DNA of 64,000 nt from Haemonchus contortus. Taxonomy: Eukaryota > Nematoda > Chromadorea > Rhabditida > Trichostrongylidae. The DNA lies in assembly GCA_000469685.2 (NCBI GenBank), contig LS997567.1, forward strand, positions 43,500,275 through 43,564,274, in the 5' to 3' direction. This document shows positions 11,361-23,975 of the stretch, in pieces. Every line of letters begins with the position of its first letter. Position 1 is the first letter of the stretch. The notes beneath the pieces are model-generated. The model made no database searches, was not told the DNA's origin, and worked only from the letters and a program-made list of their open reading frames with translations. The translations under genes were made by a program, and so were the position numbers.

Positions 11361-13559
11361 AACACCTAGACGCTACAAGAACGAGCCACCATCACTTGGG
11401 ATCACATAATTACTAAAAATGTAAATGTAAGTCCAGTAGATCTTGGACAAGCTACATTGAAAACAAATACTGTAACTTCAGATGCTCTGAATACATAGAA
11501 AAAAATCGTGAATAAAAAATCTATCTTGATTGCTGTCACGGGAGCGACGGCGAGATTTCTCGCAAGATATAGGATTCCGACCATTTTTCAAAGCTGGGAT
11601 CAATAGAATTCCATTGGCAACACGACACCTAACGGATTATTCTCATTTATCTTACTCAATAGAATAATAATAAATTCACTATCAGATATATTTAACAATA
11701 TTCAGCCGCACCAACATAGTGACAGCGTATCAACATGTTCCATTAACGATCCTACACCGAAAACGCGAAATCGTTGAAGAAACAAAATTTCAAAATAGCC
11801 TGGAAATCGCTAGGCCAGTTCACTTCTGTGTAACCTGTAGGCAACCTATCAATCAATGATAAGTTGAGAGGGTTCTCTGGGATGATTCTCCATTTAGAAA
11901 CATTCGCGAGAGAAAAGGAAGGAAAAAATCCTCCCATTTGGGTTTATCAATATCTAATCAAAATGAACCGTTTCAAGGAGCAACAAATCGGCAACAAATT
12001 CCAGGGAACGATTCTCAGGTGGAGAACAGGCGACAAACTAAGCGAGAAAGGTTATGCCACTTAGGATACTTGTTTACATAGGCGTAAAAACTTGGTGATA
12101 TTCACTCGTTCAAGAATGATTGTTTACTTTATACTTTCTGTGAGAAAGTAACTTACTGGAGAAAAGTTCAAGAGAACTATATGGGAACACAAAAGTATAT
12201 AAATAATTTTTGGCCGAATATTTTGGAACGAAGGCAAATGAACGAGTAGTCCTCATTAGTAATGGCAGTAGTCAGTTTTGCAGGAGCTCTGGTTCTCTTC
12301 AGTCACTACCTCTGAAAAAGTCAAGCTAGCGGTGAAATTGTTGTGCATTCGGCTGCATCGATAATTGGGGAGTGTTTTCATGAAGCCAAGTGGAACAGAA
12401 AATGAGACACTAATGACCATAAGCATGAAGTTTTTCCCGAAGGACATGTCTGTTTTTTTTTGAAGACCTTAGCAAAATGAGCTCGCCCAGACGGCAATAC
12501 GATGAAATGAAGGGGCGAAAACGGGGGCAGCTCGCTGTTCGAATGTAATACTATAGCCAAGTTGTGAGTGATTTTCAATGTAAACAGTAAAAGTTATACA
12601 CTGACACAAACAGAGAGCATTTGGGATACGATGAGGCCGAAGAGCTTCCATGAAACGGGAAGTACTTCCTTAAAAGCGTTCTCATGGCTGCATGCATAAT
12701 ATACGTGGGATCATAATAGGGTCATTCAGAACGTGGTTTTATTAAATGAATTTCAGCAGTTGAAGAAAATCAATATTTTCGATCTGATAGCTTTCTGATT
12801 GTAGGCACAGTCATGTGCACGATATATTGAACGATTCTCCCTGAACCTGTTCAGTGGTGGCATACTACTGTTAAAGTAGAATTCAATTTTTCACCAATGA
12901 TAACCATAAACAAAAATTAGTCGTAATATCTAATGAATATTATTCCGATTGTATTGTTATCGGTAATCAGTAACCAGTAATAGTAGCAGCAACTACGCAG
13001 AGAAAAGAACGGCAATTTTGGAAATTTATTGAATAAGGCAGGAAAACCATATGGATGGCTGCTAATCTGACGTAAACTGCCCATAAGTACTATCGACTAC
13101 TGCTGGGGAATTATGCTTTGGGTGAAAAACTGTCTGGAGGATAAGCCGTTGAGAACTCAGAAAAGCCTACAACAGTTCGGCAACCATTAACGGCTCAGCA
13201 GGTAGGGATGGAGTGAGGGTCTGGCAGGTCGGGGCAGTTTGTTGGACATAATCGATACTTTTTGGAAAAGTGGGGATAGTTTTGTATTTGGATAAACAAT
13301 TTAATTAAGATTTCGGAAAGTTACAGGTCATATGATCAATACATTATTACATAATGGCCCTATACTTTTTGGTTAACTCCACTGGAAAAATTAGTAGCGT
13401 GGAAAACGTCCTTATCCAAAAATTTCCTCCATTTTTGCGTTTCACCTAGTTTTACTTATCGATAGAGGAGAACTATACTAGTTACTGTGTAATTTGGGAC
13501 TCACAGTAGCCGGTAGTCATTACTGCTACATGATTTGTTCGAAGCGATAAATCTCAATT

Positions 13560-13587
13560 TCAATTTATTTATTTATTTATTTATTTC
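13560..13587. repeat. (ATTT)n microsatellite
   Basis: About six consecutive ATTT units in AT-rich intergenic DNA. Confidence 0.85.
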
Positions 13588-14430
13588 ATACACTCAAAGG
13601 TGTGCCTTACTTAGAGGACAGAGGTCTCAAACCATGAAAAAAATTGACTGAAATAGAAATGCAAACTTGTACGTACAGAAGTGACCATTTAAAATTAAAA
13701 TTTGAAAATGAAAGGATTCCCATCACAGCAAGTCGCCTGCCGAGATAAACTCCTATCTTAACCAGCAGCCAAGCGTGATAGTTGACTTCCCTGGTAGTAG
13801 GATGAATTTTTCACTTCTCGGAAGACATTACATTCAAGGGGTACTTTCCAAAACAAATAGACAGCTTGCCATCTTATAGAATGGCTCGTATCAACGTAGG
13901 CTCCAGATTAAACGATTGAGGAAGATCTCGGGAAATCTAATTGAATAATCTCCAGGATCCTTGTGCGACTAGCTGGCTACCTTTTGGACAGGAGGGAAAG
14001 GTCGGCAGGCGGGGGGTAATCGAAGAAACGCACTACTTATCCTCAGATCAAGAACATCAATATTTCGTATATAATACCGATGCTAATGCTATAAATCAAT
14101 GCTTGAAAATATTGCGGAGGAGTTGAAGAGGGAGAGGCTCTCATCCTGGAAGTGAGTGAGTGAAACGGGTGCAATTGAATATTAGTTGAAGAATAAACAA
14201 CGGTTGTATAATTTTTATGAAAGGTTGAGAAAGCGCTGCAGGGAATCTAACAGTATCAGCAGTACGACTTGTCGTTCTGCTCCAAATAGCGCTTGGCTTG
14301 CTCTGAAGCACATCCGGGGATGAACGTTCACGAGAGGGAACATTCCTTAACGGCGCCTAAATCTTCATTGAAGAGGCAAAAGACGGGAAATCACCTAAAC
14401 TTCTTCTCTGAATAAGTCAGCATGTTAAGC

Positions 14431-14594
14431 ATGGATGACGAATTCAACGGTAAATGACTTTAGCCGTCGCCTTTGCAGTGCTTATCCAATTCTCAGTGCT
14501 GCTCATCATACTACTTTTTTTTCTTTTTTTTCTTCTTTTTCTAGACGACGTGTTTCACTGCATTTTAAAGCCTGACAGTACACCGGATCATCAG
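14431..14594 (+). CDS. First two exons of an unidentified + strand gene
   Basis: ATG at 14431 opens a 19-nt exon (14431-14449) with a GTAAAT donor. A 95-nt intron with a long T/C tract ends in TTTTTCTAG, and exon 14545-14594 ends in CAG|GTAACC. The frames join to give MDDEFNDDVFHCILKPDS followed by TPDHQ. The acidic start and clean splice signals argue for a real 5' end. No family was recognised. The next exon is not certain: coding-like sequence exists at 15025-15175 in more than one frame, and 15929-16147 is a stronger exon downstream. It could be a chance start, as the open part is short. Confidence 0.35.
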
Positions 14595-15928
14595 GTAACC
14601 TCATGTAAAATTATAGTCCGCTACGCCCTGGTCCCGTTATGGAGCTTGTTTAGGGAGAGCAGGTGGGCGATGGTTTGCGATTGGTGGTCCGCTTACAATC
14701 TCCAATCCAGAGCACTTTTTGCACGGTGACATCTGTGACACGATTTGCAAACCCGACCCTTCAAAAGTGACTTTAAACTGCAAGTTGTCTATTACAACAG
14801 CTGTAAGTTGGTTTCTTTTTACATTGTTCTCAGAGGGACAGAACTACAAGTGAAGTTGGTTGAGAAACTTTTTGAAAACGGAGAGCAACATGTCAGAGCT
14901 GAAAGCAAACCACGACCGGCGCAATAAAAACAAGAGAAATTGAAGTAAGCATCAGAAGAAGATGAACCAGAATGAAATCAGGAATTGAATGGATTGGAAG
15001 TAGGATGAATGAGGTAGGCATGCGATGTGGAGTCCTTTTTCTCCATCATTTGGTGCAGCTGTACATATGGACTCGAGTATGGGCTGCTTGACCGAAATAT
15101 CACGAGATTCAGGGAGTTCGGAATTATTTGGTCGCAGTACACTTTCGAACGACACTTTTGCATTATTGGAATTGGGGTGTCTATTGAATTCGTCATATCT
15201 TTCAGAGCTAACTGGTTTGTGGACCAGTTAGTTCCCTGTCCACTTTCATTGGGAGAAGAAGCGGACGAAACTTGGCGAAGATATCGAACAATGAGCTCAG
15301 CAGTGGTCTCAAATGACTTTCAAACACTTCGGTCCCATAGCTATTTTGTAAGTAGGGAGTAATTGTCGAGGGTTTTCGTGCTAATCGAGTGAACCAGGTT
15401 TTCCTCAATTAAGTAGTATTGAATGGCTCCAAAATACTTCATATCTAAGCAATTTGATTAATGGTAGCGAATTGAAGGTCCAGGACGAATTGAAGGTATA
15501 CTTGGTTGTTATGAAGGACGAATTCTTTCCCACATCGCTGTATTCGTCGAAAAAAATTAGAATGACAAAGATATGAGGGCTCTTCTTCAAAAATGTGTAA
15601 GCACTTCAAAAAATTCTTGAGTATTTATATGAAAAGAAATGAGAAGGGCTATGTTTATCTGTAAGAGAACTGGTAAATGAGATGTGCAATCAAAACACTA
15701 CTCATCTCTAGTAATAAAAAGCCAAGTGGAATGGAGAATTTTCGGTGGTGGACACAGTTTTTGCACGTGGTGAGGGCAGCCATCGCTCACAGATCAGATC
15801 TCGGACAAACGTTGGGCGATGGCTGGCCCAATTCGTGGCTCCGTTCAAAACAAATATTCATGCATACATTGACTAGCATTCCAAATGAATTATAGAATGT
15901 GAAGAGATAGGCTGTCAATGGGAAATAG

Positions 15929-16147
15929 CCCAACGAACAAGTAGAGGAGGTGATCGGGGGCGAGGTTGACAACGAGGAACACACAAGCGACCGACTGAAC
16001 GGCCGATTTTACGAGGACCACCGCGAATCGATTCGATTGCGAACGAAAATGCACCGAATCGCCCGTTTGACACAATCGACGACAGGCGACGGACGAGTCT
16101 TGAACGACGACCAAGATCTGACACCAAATGAATTGCTGTATTCAAAT
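15929..16147 (+). CDS. Internal exon of an unidentified + strand gene
   Basis: A 73-codon exon stands out from AT-rich flanks by its GC content. It is open from a TAG acceptor (15926-15928) to a GTGAGT donor at 16148 and encodes a charged, soluble segment that includes DHRESIRLRTKMHRIARLTQ and ends in LTPNELLYSN. There are no membrane or cysteine patterns and I do not recognise the family. It ends in phase 0 and could join an exon at 16532 in the same phase. It may belong with the exons at 14431-14594. The opposite strand is also open here, so strand is favoured rather than proven. Confidence 0.42.
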
Positions 16148-16531
16148 GTGAGTACTATGAGTCAGCATAATGTTGACTGTGTTGTTTTTTTGGTCAGTCA
16201 AAGAATGATTACCAGTAGAGAAAGTAAGTCGGTAGAGTTGATCACTAAAATTCTGAGCCTTTTGACTTCCACCAGTTCAAAAGTTTACTGAACTCTTAGG
16301 GGCCAAATTGATTCCTCTCAAAGCCGTACGTACGTACCACTAAGCTAGTCTCAATTAGAGCTTTCAGTTTCTTGAAGCATCTTCCTTTTGGGCCATTCTG
16401 CATCAATCAATATGCGTCCCAGTGTGTAACTGGTATCATTAAGTAAACTTGCTCTTGACATATCGAACAGTCACACCGAATTTGTCAAAACTGCCACCCA
16501 GTTGCCATGCCCCAACACCTATATTCTACAG

Positions 16532-16612
16532 GACGGCCATGATGGACCACCCACAATCCGTTTCAACGTTCCCTGTGTCTCTTTCACTTCCTCAATCCAT
16601 ATCGCTACTTGA
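16532..16612 (+). CDS. Possible terminal exon of the 14.4-16.6 kb gene
   Basis: After a TTCTACAG acceptor the frame in phase with the previous exon reads DGHDGPPTIRFNVPCVSF and stops at TGA 16610-16612. A second frame from the same acceptor is open longer (to about 16710) and is Ser/Pro-rich, so the true frame is undecided. Confidence 0.22.
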   Translation, partial: DGHDGPPTIRFNVPCVSFTSSIHIAT

Positions 16613-19600
16613 TTCACGAAATCTGCCTTCTCGATCTTCTAGCTCTATTTTGGCAAGGGGCCAACAGTACGTTACGCGACCGCACGCAAAATTCAGTCAG
16701 AAAAGTGCTTGAGTTTCATACGGGTGCACATGGACGTTGTGGATCATGACAATCGCTCTAGTTGGACGATCTTTGTCGGATTATTTCTATTCAAGCGTTG
16801 ATTGTTTTCTTCTGACCTGGTATTGTTGGTAACATTTGGAGAGGGGGTTATACGGGACATTTCATCAAAATTCGAATTAAATTATTTTTTCGACTGTAGC
16901 TGTGAAAAACTGAAACTATTCAATTGTAAGAGCTGCATACTAAAATGCAAGTCCACCACGTTATCATCTACTAAAAAGAGAAAAATGACAGATCAGTTGG
17001 AGTTGGTGAGGTACTACGGAATGCGCCGCTGACTCCACCTACGTCCGAAATCGTGGGAGCAGTTGAACGCGCGTTACACCTACATAATGACTAAAGAAAC
17101 CAACTTTGTAATGGAAATTCCTACCACTGCTTCAGTTCCATTGGCGAGTTAGATGGTTCTGTTCCTAAAAATAACCTCGCGTAAGCCAGTCCTATTTCAT
17201 TGAAGTTCTTTGAGACATATATACATTATCCGTGCTCTGCATTTGGCCTCTTCTGTCCATGGGAGGGATAATATGGGAAAATGCCGAGCCAGGGTCAAGT
17301 TGTTGGGTTGAAAGTGTGTAAATTTTGCAAAAGGAGTTGTACATAGTATATGGATACCAATATAAGGTACCGTTAGGCGAACTGGATCTTCACCACCAGA
17401 AATTACCCAAATACCCTTCGTTATAGTTCGAAACAGGTGATGTTAAGGAAAACTTCCCAAATATGCTAATTTAGGAAGGGAACTAATTTAATTGTAACAA
17501 AAAATTACCGCTATCACGATACTTCTCAAAAGTACGTGAACGACAATGGCGCTTTGACCTTATAGAAACGTTGTTAGAGCAGCGGCCGTTGAGGAAGAGG
17601 AGGGAGCGGTGATGAAGCCTTAAGTAGTTCATTACTGAGACGAACGGAACCATTCTCCTTTTTTTCTACTTCTCACATGCCTTTCCGTCATGTTCCGCTC
17701 TTGACAACAGAATCGCTCCTAACAATCCAACACAAAAACGAAGTGAAAGCTCTCAGGGGAGGATTGGGAAAGCTCTCCGTCTCCCTAACATTGCTAGGTA
17801 ATGGATTAGCTTCACTAGCAGGCAAGGAAGTTTTTCTAGTTTTACTAATTTTCGAACTCAGCAGCGGCACTACAATTCTGTAAACCTGAATACCAGTTAA
17901 GCTCCCATAAGTCTCTCAAGTTTTGAGTAGCCGGTCCAAGCGTTCCGCAGCGCTTTCTCTCCCAAGGGAGCCATATTACGCCCTTTCAACATAAAAAAAC
18001 CACACTTTCAAAAAAGAAAGAAGCATAAAGCCAACTTAGGAAGACAACTTTCGATCTTTACTAGATTCATCTGGTGGACTCAGGCTTGCTTAACATGAAA
18101 AAAAAACAATTCGAGCTAGATTTAAGAGTCATAAGTCAGTTCATAAGCTGAATACCATTTTGATGCTGTTTAGATTCTCGTCGGAAGACTGTTGTAAGGC
18201 TAGGAAATGGTGGAAATGTAATATTCTAATCATTTCTTGGAATTTCCACTCAGTTTACTATTGCTCTCATGCTCCTACTGTTTTTTCCTGTGGCCCAAAA
18301 AAACTACGAATTTTTTGCACCCAGACGGAGATGATGCTATGGGAAGTTCCACAACCAGAGGTAAATTTTGAATAAAAACGGTTGCTAGAAGACAGAAATT
18401 CCGGCAGCGCTTTCATTTGCTACTAAAAAGAATTTTAAAAAGAGTTTCGATGCTTCAAGCTTCAGAAAACTTGCAAATCTCATAAAGCAGTCTATTCCAG
18501 GATTCAAAGAGGAGGAAATACTCTGAATAGGGTAAAGCCACAGACGTGCCATCAAGACAAGCGAGGCGATAGGAAACTTGCCCATATCGAATGGCCGGTG
18601 GGAAAAATTGAGATTCCCCCTGATGCTCTAAGTGCAGTTTGGTTGGGTGCGGATACGACTGTGCCTCTATTAGCCGTATCTATTTAGCGGTAAGATTAAA
18701 CAGGTATAAAGTAGTGAACCGCATGAACCACCGGCGACGTTGTAATGTTACGAAAAGGCCTCCAAACAGAAAGCCTAGTGCCCTTTCTTTACTAAGTAAC
18801 GCGGTGTTATAAAAAGATGTAAATATAAAGGAAAAAGAGCAATTTTCCGTCAGTAGCGGTTGGGATGTGAACAAGCTTTTCATGTTTCTTCGAAACCTGG
18901 AACCTTCCTTATAAACGTTGGCTCCCATTTTGTCCCGCTTTGTCATTAACATCATTCAGAAAAGTACTGCACTTGAACTGAATAATCCAAGGATTCTTTG
19001 AACCCACAGTTCGTGAAATTTTCTAACTTTTTATTTGATTGTGATAAGCTTTATCAGAATGGAATCAGACGAGACCGGATTCCTTATTTTACCGTAACAC
19101 AATCCGGCTTTGTATCACAAAGAAGTAAACAATGAGCAAGATACAATTTCTTACCAAATTTCAGTGAATTCAAATGAATAAAATGTAATAAATAAAGCAA
19201 GCCGTCACCTAAGCAACAACTAGGAATTAAAAAAGGCATAATGAGAGCTAAGATAAGTCCATGACGGTGCGAGGCAGACAGTAGGCCACTGGCTCACTGG
19301 GTTGTTCGAAAAGAGTCTGGACCATATTTTACGTGTCATATTGCCAGTGAGCTCCACAAAAAGGTAATAGTACAATTAATAATATCTTAATTACGTAATC
19401 AATCTTATATATTTAGCTTATGCGCAAAAGAAAGCATTGCTCGTAATCATTTTTTACGAGCTCAAAGTACACGCATGGCGACAGCACGTATGAGTGATAT
19501 ATAATGCACAGCCACAGAAAAAGTCAGATCAATTGTTCAGATGGACAACAACGAAAGTATGAGAAGGGAATGCGCAAAACATTCCACATTACTAGTTTGT

Positions 19601-19758
19601 AGGGTACTAGTTGGGAAATCAAATTACTTATTTATGGCAACGATGAGCAGCAAGGCAGTGAAATGAAGCAGAGGGAAATGAGAAAACAGCAAAAAAGCAA
19701 ATAATTATTAGGAGAGAATACATTTGGATATATACAAGTTAAAATCGAATTAGTTTTG
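16613..19758. other. Region without a confirmed gene
   Basis: One short stretch (17711-17796, after an ACAACAG acceptor and before CTAG|GTAATG) encodes a basic, Ser/Gln-containing peptide (PTQKRSESSQGRIGKALRLP) and could be an exon of the + gene. Another at 18325-18360 has splice-like ends. Neither connects in frame to known exons. The remainder is AT-rich with no feature seen. Confidence 0.25.
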
Positions 19759-22700
19759 TCAGTTCGTTTGAACAGCGAGAGACGCACGTTTCTCCAGTTC
19801 ACGTTCCCGTTGCTCTTCGACGACAGCTTGATCATGGGGTAATGGGCCGACATCCATAAGTTTCAGCTCGGTCAGGTAGCATGCTGAAAAACGGCGAATG
19901 TTGTTCGCTCCATCTGTATTTCCAAGACCAATCGCATCTGAAAAGGCCTTACTGAAACTAGAAAAAAACTAGAATGCGGTTCCTGTCGGAAATTGAAAGA
20001 ATACTTCACGAGCGGCGAAGATTCTACTGTCAGTTGCTGCTTAATTGCTATCTCCTACTCGACTGGGAGCAAACTCCTAAGGTATGTACACGGTGTGAAA
20101 TTGAAAAGGTGGTAGAATAATGTAAACGCGAATATGTGGAATTTTTGACCGCTTTGGGATTGGATACGTATATTTCATTTCATTTCATACTACTTTGATA
20201 CTCTTTCACTAACCATCCATAATAAGCACCCATTCAGATCTCTAACCATAAGTATAGCAGAGGAGGCAGAGGCAGAGTCCCACAGGCCAGTTGTATAGTG
20301 GTATTGGGATCGTCGGAGCTGTACCACTCTATTTAGCCAGGTGTGTTGGTCAGGAGCAATACGTAAGGGCACTGAAGGACTGGATTTTGTGGATCAAGCA
20401 AAGGTGATTTGCTTTGACAAGTGTTTATCTCAGAAATTCTAAATGGAAACAGAAGTGGTTGCCGAATCCTTCAAATCGAAATAATAAAAAAAAAAAAACA
20501 AACCTGGTGCTTCTACTGTAGAGAGCTCCATGGAAGGCCGATGTTGCATCGGAACGTGTCCTGTAATACTCTTTCGATTATGCTGAACATTCACAAACGA
20601 TTTTCCTTCATAACTGAAGCCATTATTTGAACCGCCATGGTGAGCCTGCTATTACGTAGAAGAAGGCTAAGAAAGTAGAAATTCCAAGCTCCCTCTGAGA
20701 AAAAACATCGTCTTTCTATCTGATCTATCGGTCGTCTATCCTTCCTAATTGGAGAAATCTTCGGGCAACGACTCACCAAGAGAAACGCACCAATGCAACA
20801 AGAAACTAGGTCACTATAATGGACCAAATGGTGCCTGGTGTCACTCAATACAAAATTCTTTGAAGGTCCAACTCACTGATTGGAGGTAAGACTATAGAAG
20901 ATTTACGTGGGCGATTCATCGGCGCTATGGAAACCACTGAAACTCGAGACGCCCTCCTGAAATCGTATGAACATGAGGGGTTTGAACAAACAATTAAGCG
21001 AAGTTGCTCAGCAGAGGTCAAAACTAAATTTTCGAAGTGCGCAGCGCATCTAGCCCCACTCAGGACCTCAGCGGCACTTTAAATAATATTTTCTTTCTTG
21101 ATACTAGTTGCAGGATCGATCGTATGTAGTCTCAGTAGACATTCCTGTTCTACTAGTAGCATTTCCAGAACGCCATAACAACTGCTTCTGTCAAACCGGA
21201 ACGTCTCCACCTTCAAATTATAGGATCAAGCAACCAGACAATTCAGGCTAGCCCACCGAGCTCCACTAAATCGTCCCTGACCATGTCACAAGATGATAAC
21301 AATAAGCTGATAACACAAGTTCCGTAACTTCAATTTTCAATTTCAGATCCGCATTCCGTCTACCTGGCAGAATCATGCCGATGCTCATCAAGGGAAATCG
21401 CCCGTAGTTATGTTCAAGCTACTTTTTACCTTTTCAGGAGCAAGAGGCTCTGTTCATCATAACCCCTGAGAAGCGGGCAACGGAGCCATAGGTCTGTTGT
21501 CACAACTGCTTCCTGACCCGCTCGTAAATGGTTCCACTGTGTTCCACTGTTTCCTCTAGTTCAGCTCCGGAACTGGGTCTTTCATATATCCACTTCCCGA
21601 CTTGATTATTCATTCGTAAACACGAGGGTGTTATTTCCGGTCTGGGAGGGTGATTTATTGAAGCCGCTTATTCACGTAAACCATCGGCTGTGGATTCCTT
21701 TAAGGAGGGTGCTCTGAGCGAGATCATGACTCAGTCAGAGCAGAAGTAAGTAGGCTTTGCTGTCATGTTTCCTGGAGCCCTTCCTTAATAGTGTTGCATG
21801 CATAGAAAAATTTGAGCACTCCAGTACACAGACGAACTTACTTGTGAGCCTTCTTCTTCAACTTCGTATGTAGCCTACAGATGACGAAGAAAGCTGTGGG
21901 TATTAAAAATATGCAGGTGACTACAACGGCCACCACAACGACGTCCACATCTTGATGTCTGAACAAATCAAGTAAGTAAGGAGTGCACAGGAGTAAAGAA
22001 AATCATTACAAGGTTCCACGTACTCCTCTTTTTCCATTGTGTTCGTAAGGGAGACTTCTCCAGAGAGACGTTGAGGACGAATAAAGTTCAACAAGTGATT
22101 CCGGAGACTATGTCAGTAACAGTTTTGAGTTCTTGGTGTTCCGAGCTTGAGTTCGTCAGAGGACCAAGACGGTCAATTTCTTTCAGAAGCACCTGCAATT
22201 ATAAACAAATAAGTTTGTCCAAGCAGTTATCATGCAGAGCGCACAGGAAAGGGTGGAGCAGACTGTTACAAGGCGATCCTCATTGGCAGATTGTCGTTTG
22301 GCCCCCATTCAACCAATGAGGAACGTTCTAAGCTAGTCCAATTCGCCACCAAAATGCAGTGCGCCCAGCGGCTTTTTCATTCGATAGAACGATGCCTATT
22401 ACGGCAAGTCATTCGAGGCAGACAAAAAACTGAACGACTTCAAGTAATCACATGAATGCAGCTCATTTCTTCCAAATGGCTATGCTCGGCTTATTGATAG
22501 CAAGGTAATTGGTAATGCAGTAATTCAAAAATAGTTAGAACAGTGGAAATTCTTGATATAGCAAAGTCGCTCCTAACAGACAAATCAAGTAGTAATAATG
22601 TCCTGAATAAAGTAGGGGATTATAATACACATTCTCCTTAATAGCTAAGTCAGATAGTACAAAACGCCCTAGTGCAATGTGTTAGGTCGTGGTGCGACGA

Positions 22701-23162
22701 GGCGTAAACCCGCCGCTCACCGCACGCGGTGGGCCCAGGCGGCGAACGCCAAATGTCGCACTGCCGTCCATTTCGGTCTTCCCCACGTAAGGGTACCGCT
22801 GCCTATTCCCACCTTACTTTAAGCCCCACGTCTTTACCAAAGACCTGCACCAAACAATTTGGGTCGACAAACAACGCAGTTATGCTCTGATCGAGCTTGG
22901 GTACTCCTGCGTTGTTCCTCAAAATCAGAAATATTCTAACCGCTGGGTTCATTCGGTTTTTAGTGGTCTGATAACGTCCAACAAATCACTGGCTCGAAGT
23001 GAAAAGAGCATTATAGGCATACCATACCCTATACTGGTTGTAAAAGTATTACTGAATGAAAATTCGGATGAGAGAAATGCTAGAAGGGACTGCGGTGTAA
23101 GGAGGTTTCTGTAGAATGAAGTTGACGAGTGCCCCAGTGAGCAGCTCTGACAAAAACTCATT
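19759..23162 (-). CDS. Unidentified single-pass membrane protein, multi-exon, 3' end complete
   Basis: On the - strand the following exons join in phase: 23162-23053, 22107-22024, 21958-21842, 20936-20907, 20813-20777, 20645-20504 and 19937-19759 (TGA). The exon at 21958-21842 encodes a membrane segment, VVVVAVVVTCIFLIPTAFFV, followed at once by basic residues (TKLKKKAH), as at a cytoplasmic stop-transfer end. The tail after it is polar and ends in EEQRERELEKRASLAVQTN. This predicts an outside N-terminus, one helix and a cytoplasmic tail of about 135 residues. The small exons (30 and 37 nt) have good splice sites but are less certain. A longer version of the second exon, 22192-22024, is open in another frame (VLLKEIDRLGPLTNSSSEHQ) and conflicts with the phase used here. 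The 5' end is not found. No family recognised. Confidence 0.55.
22680..22930. other. GC-rich island with internal inverted repeats
   Basis: Abruptly GC-rich compared with flanks, with GTGCGACGA near the start and TGTCGCAC about 60 bases later in inverted order, and GGTGGGCC-type runs between. There is no coding frame. It lies within an intron of the membrane-protein model and could be a small repeat element. Confidence 0.3.
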
Positions 23163-23882
23163 CTACCAATTCAGCTTAGCAGTAAATAACTAAAAATTGA
23201 GCTAGTTGTAGCTTATTTTCTTCCCACGCATATACACGTCATTGGAGCCAAATACAGGGAAAACGGCCCAAACAATAAGCTACGATTAGAGCTCCTCGCA
23301 ACAGTCGCAGCTTCCATTGTGCCTATTTTTCATGACGGGGAAGGGTTTGATTTCTGAGCATGCATACTGCAGGTGTTTCTGTATTTGTCTTTATGTGGTA
23401 AGTTCGTCAGAAACCAATGTCTGGGAAGCCAAAATAGAAATCAATTACTATACCATTTCTTTATGGTTATTAGGTTTAACAGGAGAGCAATGTAGAACCA
23501 CAAATCAGAAAACAAGTTAGTAATGCTAAAAACTCTAGGTGGTGCCTAACAATCAACCATAAGCTAGTAGGCGATATTTTGCGTGGCAAATAATTAATCT
23601 AAATAGGTTGTAATTTTTCTCATTCTCTGGAAGGGGTAAACGCATAAACAAGCTCTACTAGAAAGGTAATACACTCCAAAATCAGGTTACAACATCCAGA
23701 ATGCATGACGTGATTACATGTAAAACGTCATGACTTTGATGAAGTGAAATTGGAGTGTGGAGAAGAGAGAGTAAGTAAATTTGAGATAGGTTGTTTATTT
23801 TCGGAATGCGCCAAGCATCCGACCTCCATGCAGAGTGGCGGTTGTCTACTAAATATATGCCTGTCCTGCATTATGAACTACA

Positions 23883-23975
23883 GGGCTTCGGTGAGCTCAT
23901 GAGTTAGAGCTCTCGTCCTCCAGAACTAGTGGCAATTAAAAGGGTAAGAGGGTTTGGCCAGGATTTGATCCCACT
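23883..23975 (+). repeat. Degenerate tRNA-like sequence (pseudogene or SINE head)
   Basis: GAGCTCATGAGTTAGAGCTC resembles a tRNA D-arm (box A), and GGATTTGATCCC about 55 bases later resembles a decayed box B. Spacing fits a tRNA, but the stems do not pair well. A relic is more likely than a gene. Confidence 0.3.

Larger units (their letters stand above)
8372..14430. other. rhi-1 upstream region and intergenic DNA, no supported gene
   Basis: From about 8.5 to 11.1 kb the DNA is less AT-rich than its surroundings and carries short GC-rich runs (for example around 11041-11080). Several open frames overlap here on both strands, but none has exon boundaries, a known motif or a frame that stands out. 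From 11.1 to 14.4 kb the DNA is AT-rich. Hairpins at 9151-9235 and 11329-11360 and an ATTT microsatellite at 13560-13587 are listed separately. Promoter elements of rhi-1 may lie here but none is recognisable. Confidence 0.4.

Noticed and set aside
12256..12447. A 63-codon - strand frame with a hydrophobic start and four cysteines, like a small secreted peptide
   Set aside because: No promoter, splice or homology support, and hydrophobic starts are common in T-rich DNA.
23053..23162. A TTSIGYG string in a - strand frame, resembling the potassium-channel selectivity filter
   Set aside because: The conserved Asp and pore helix context are missing, and a different frame of the same segment joins in phase to the membrane-protein gene.
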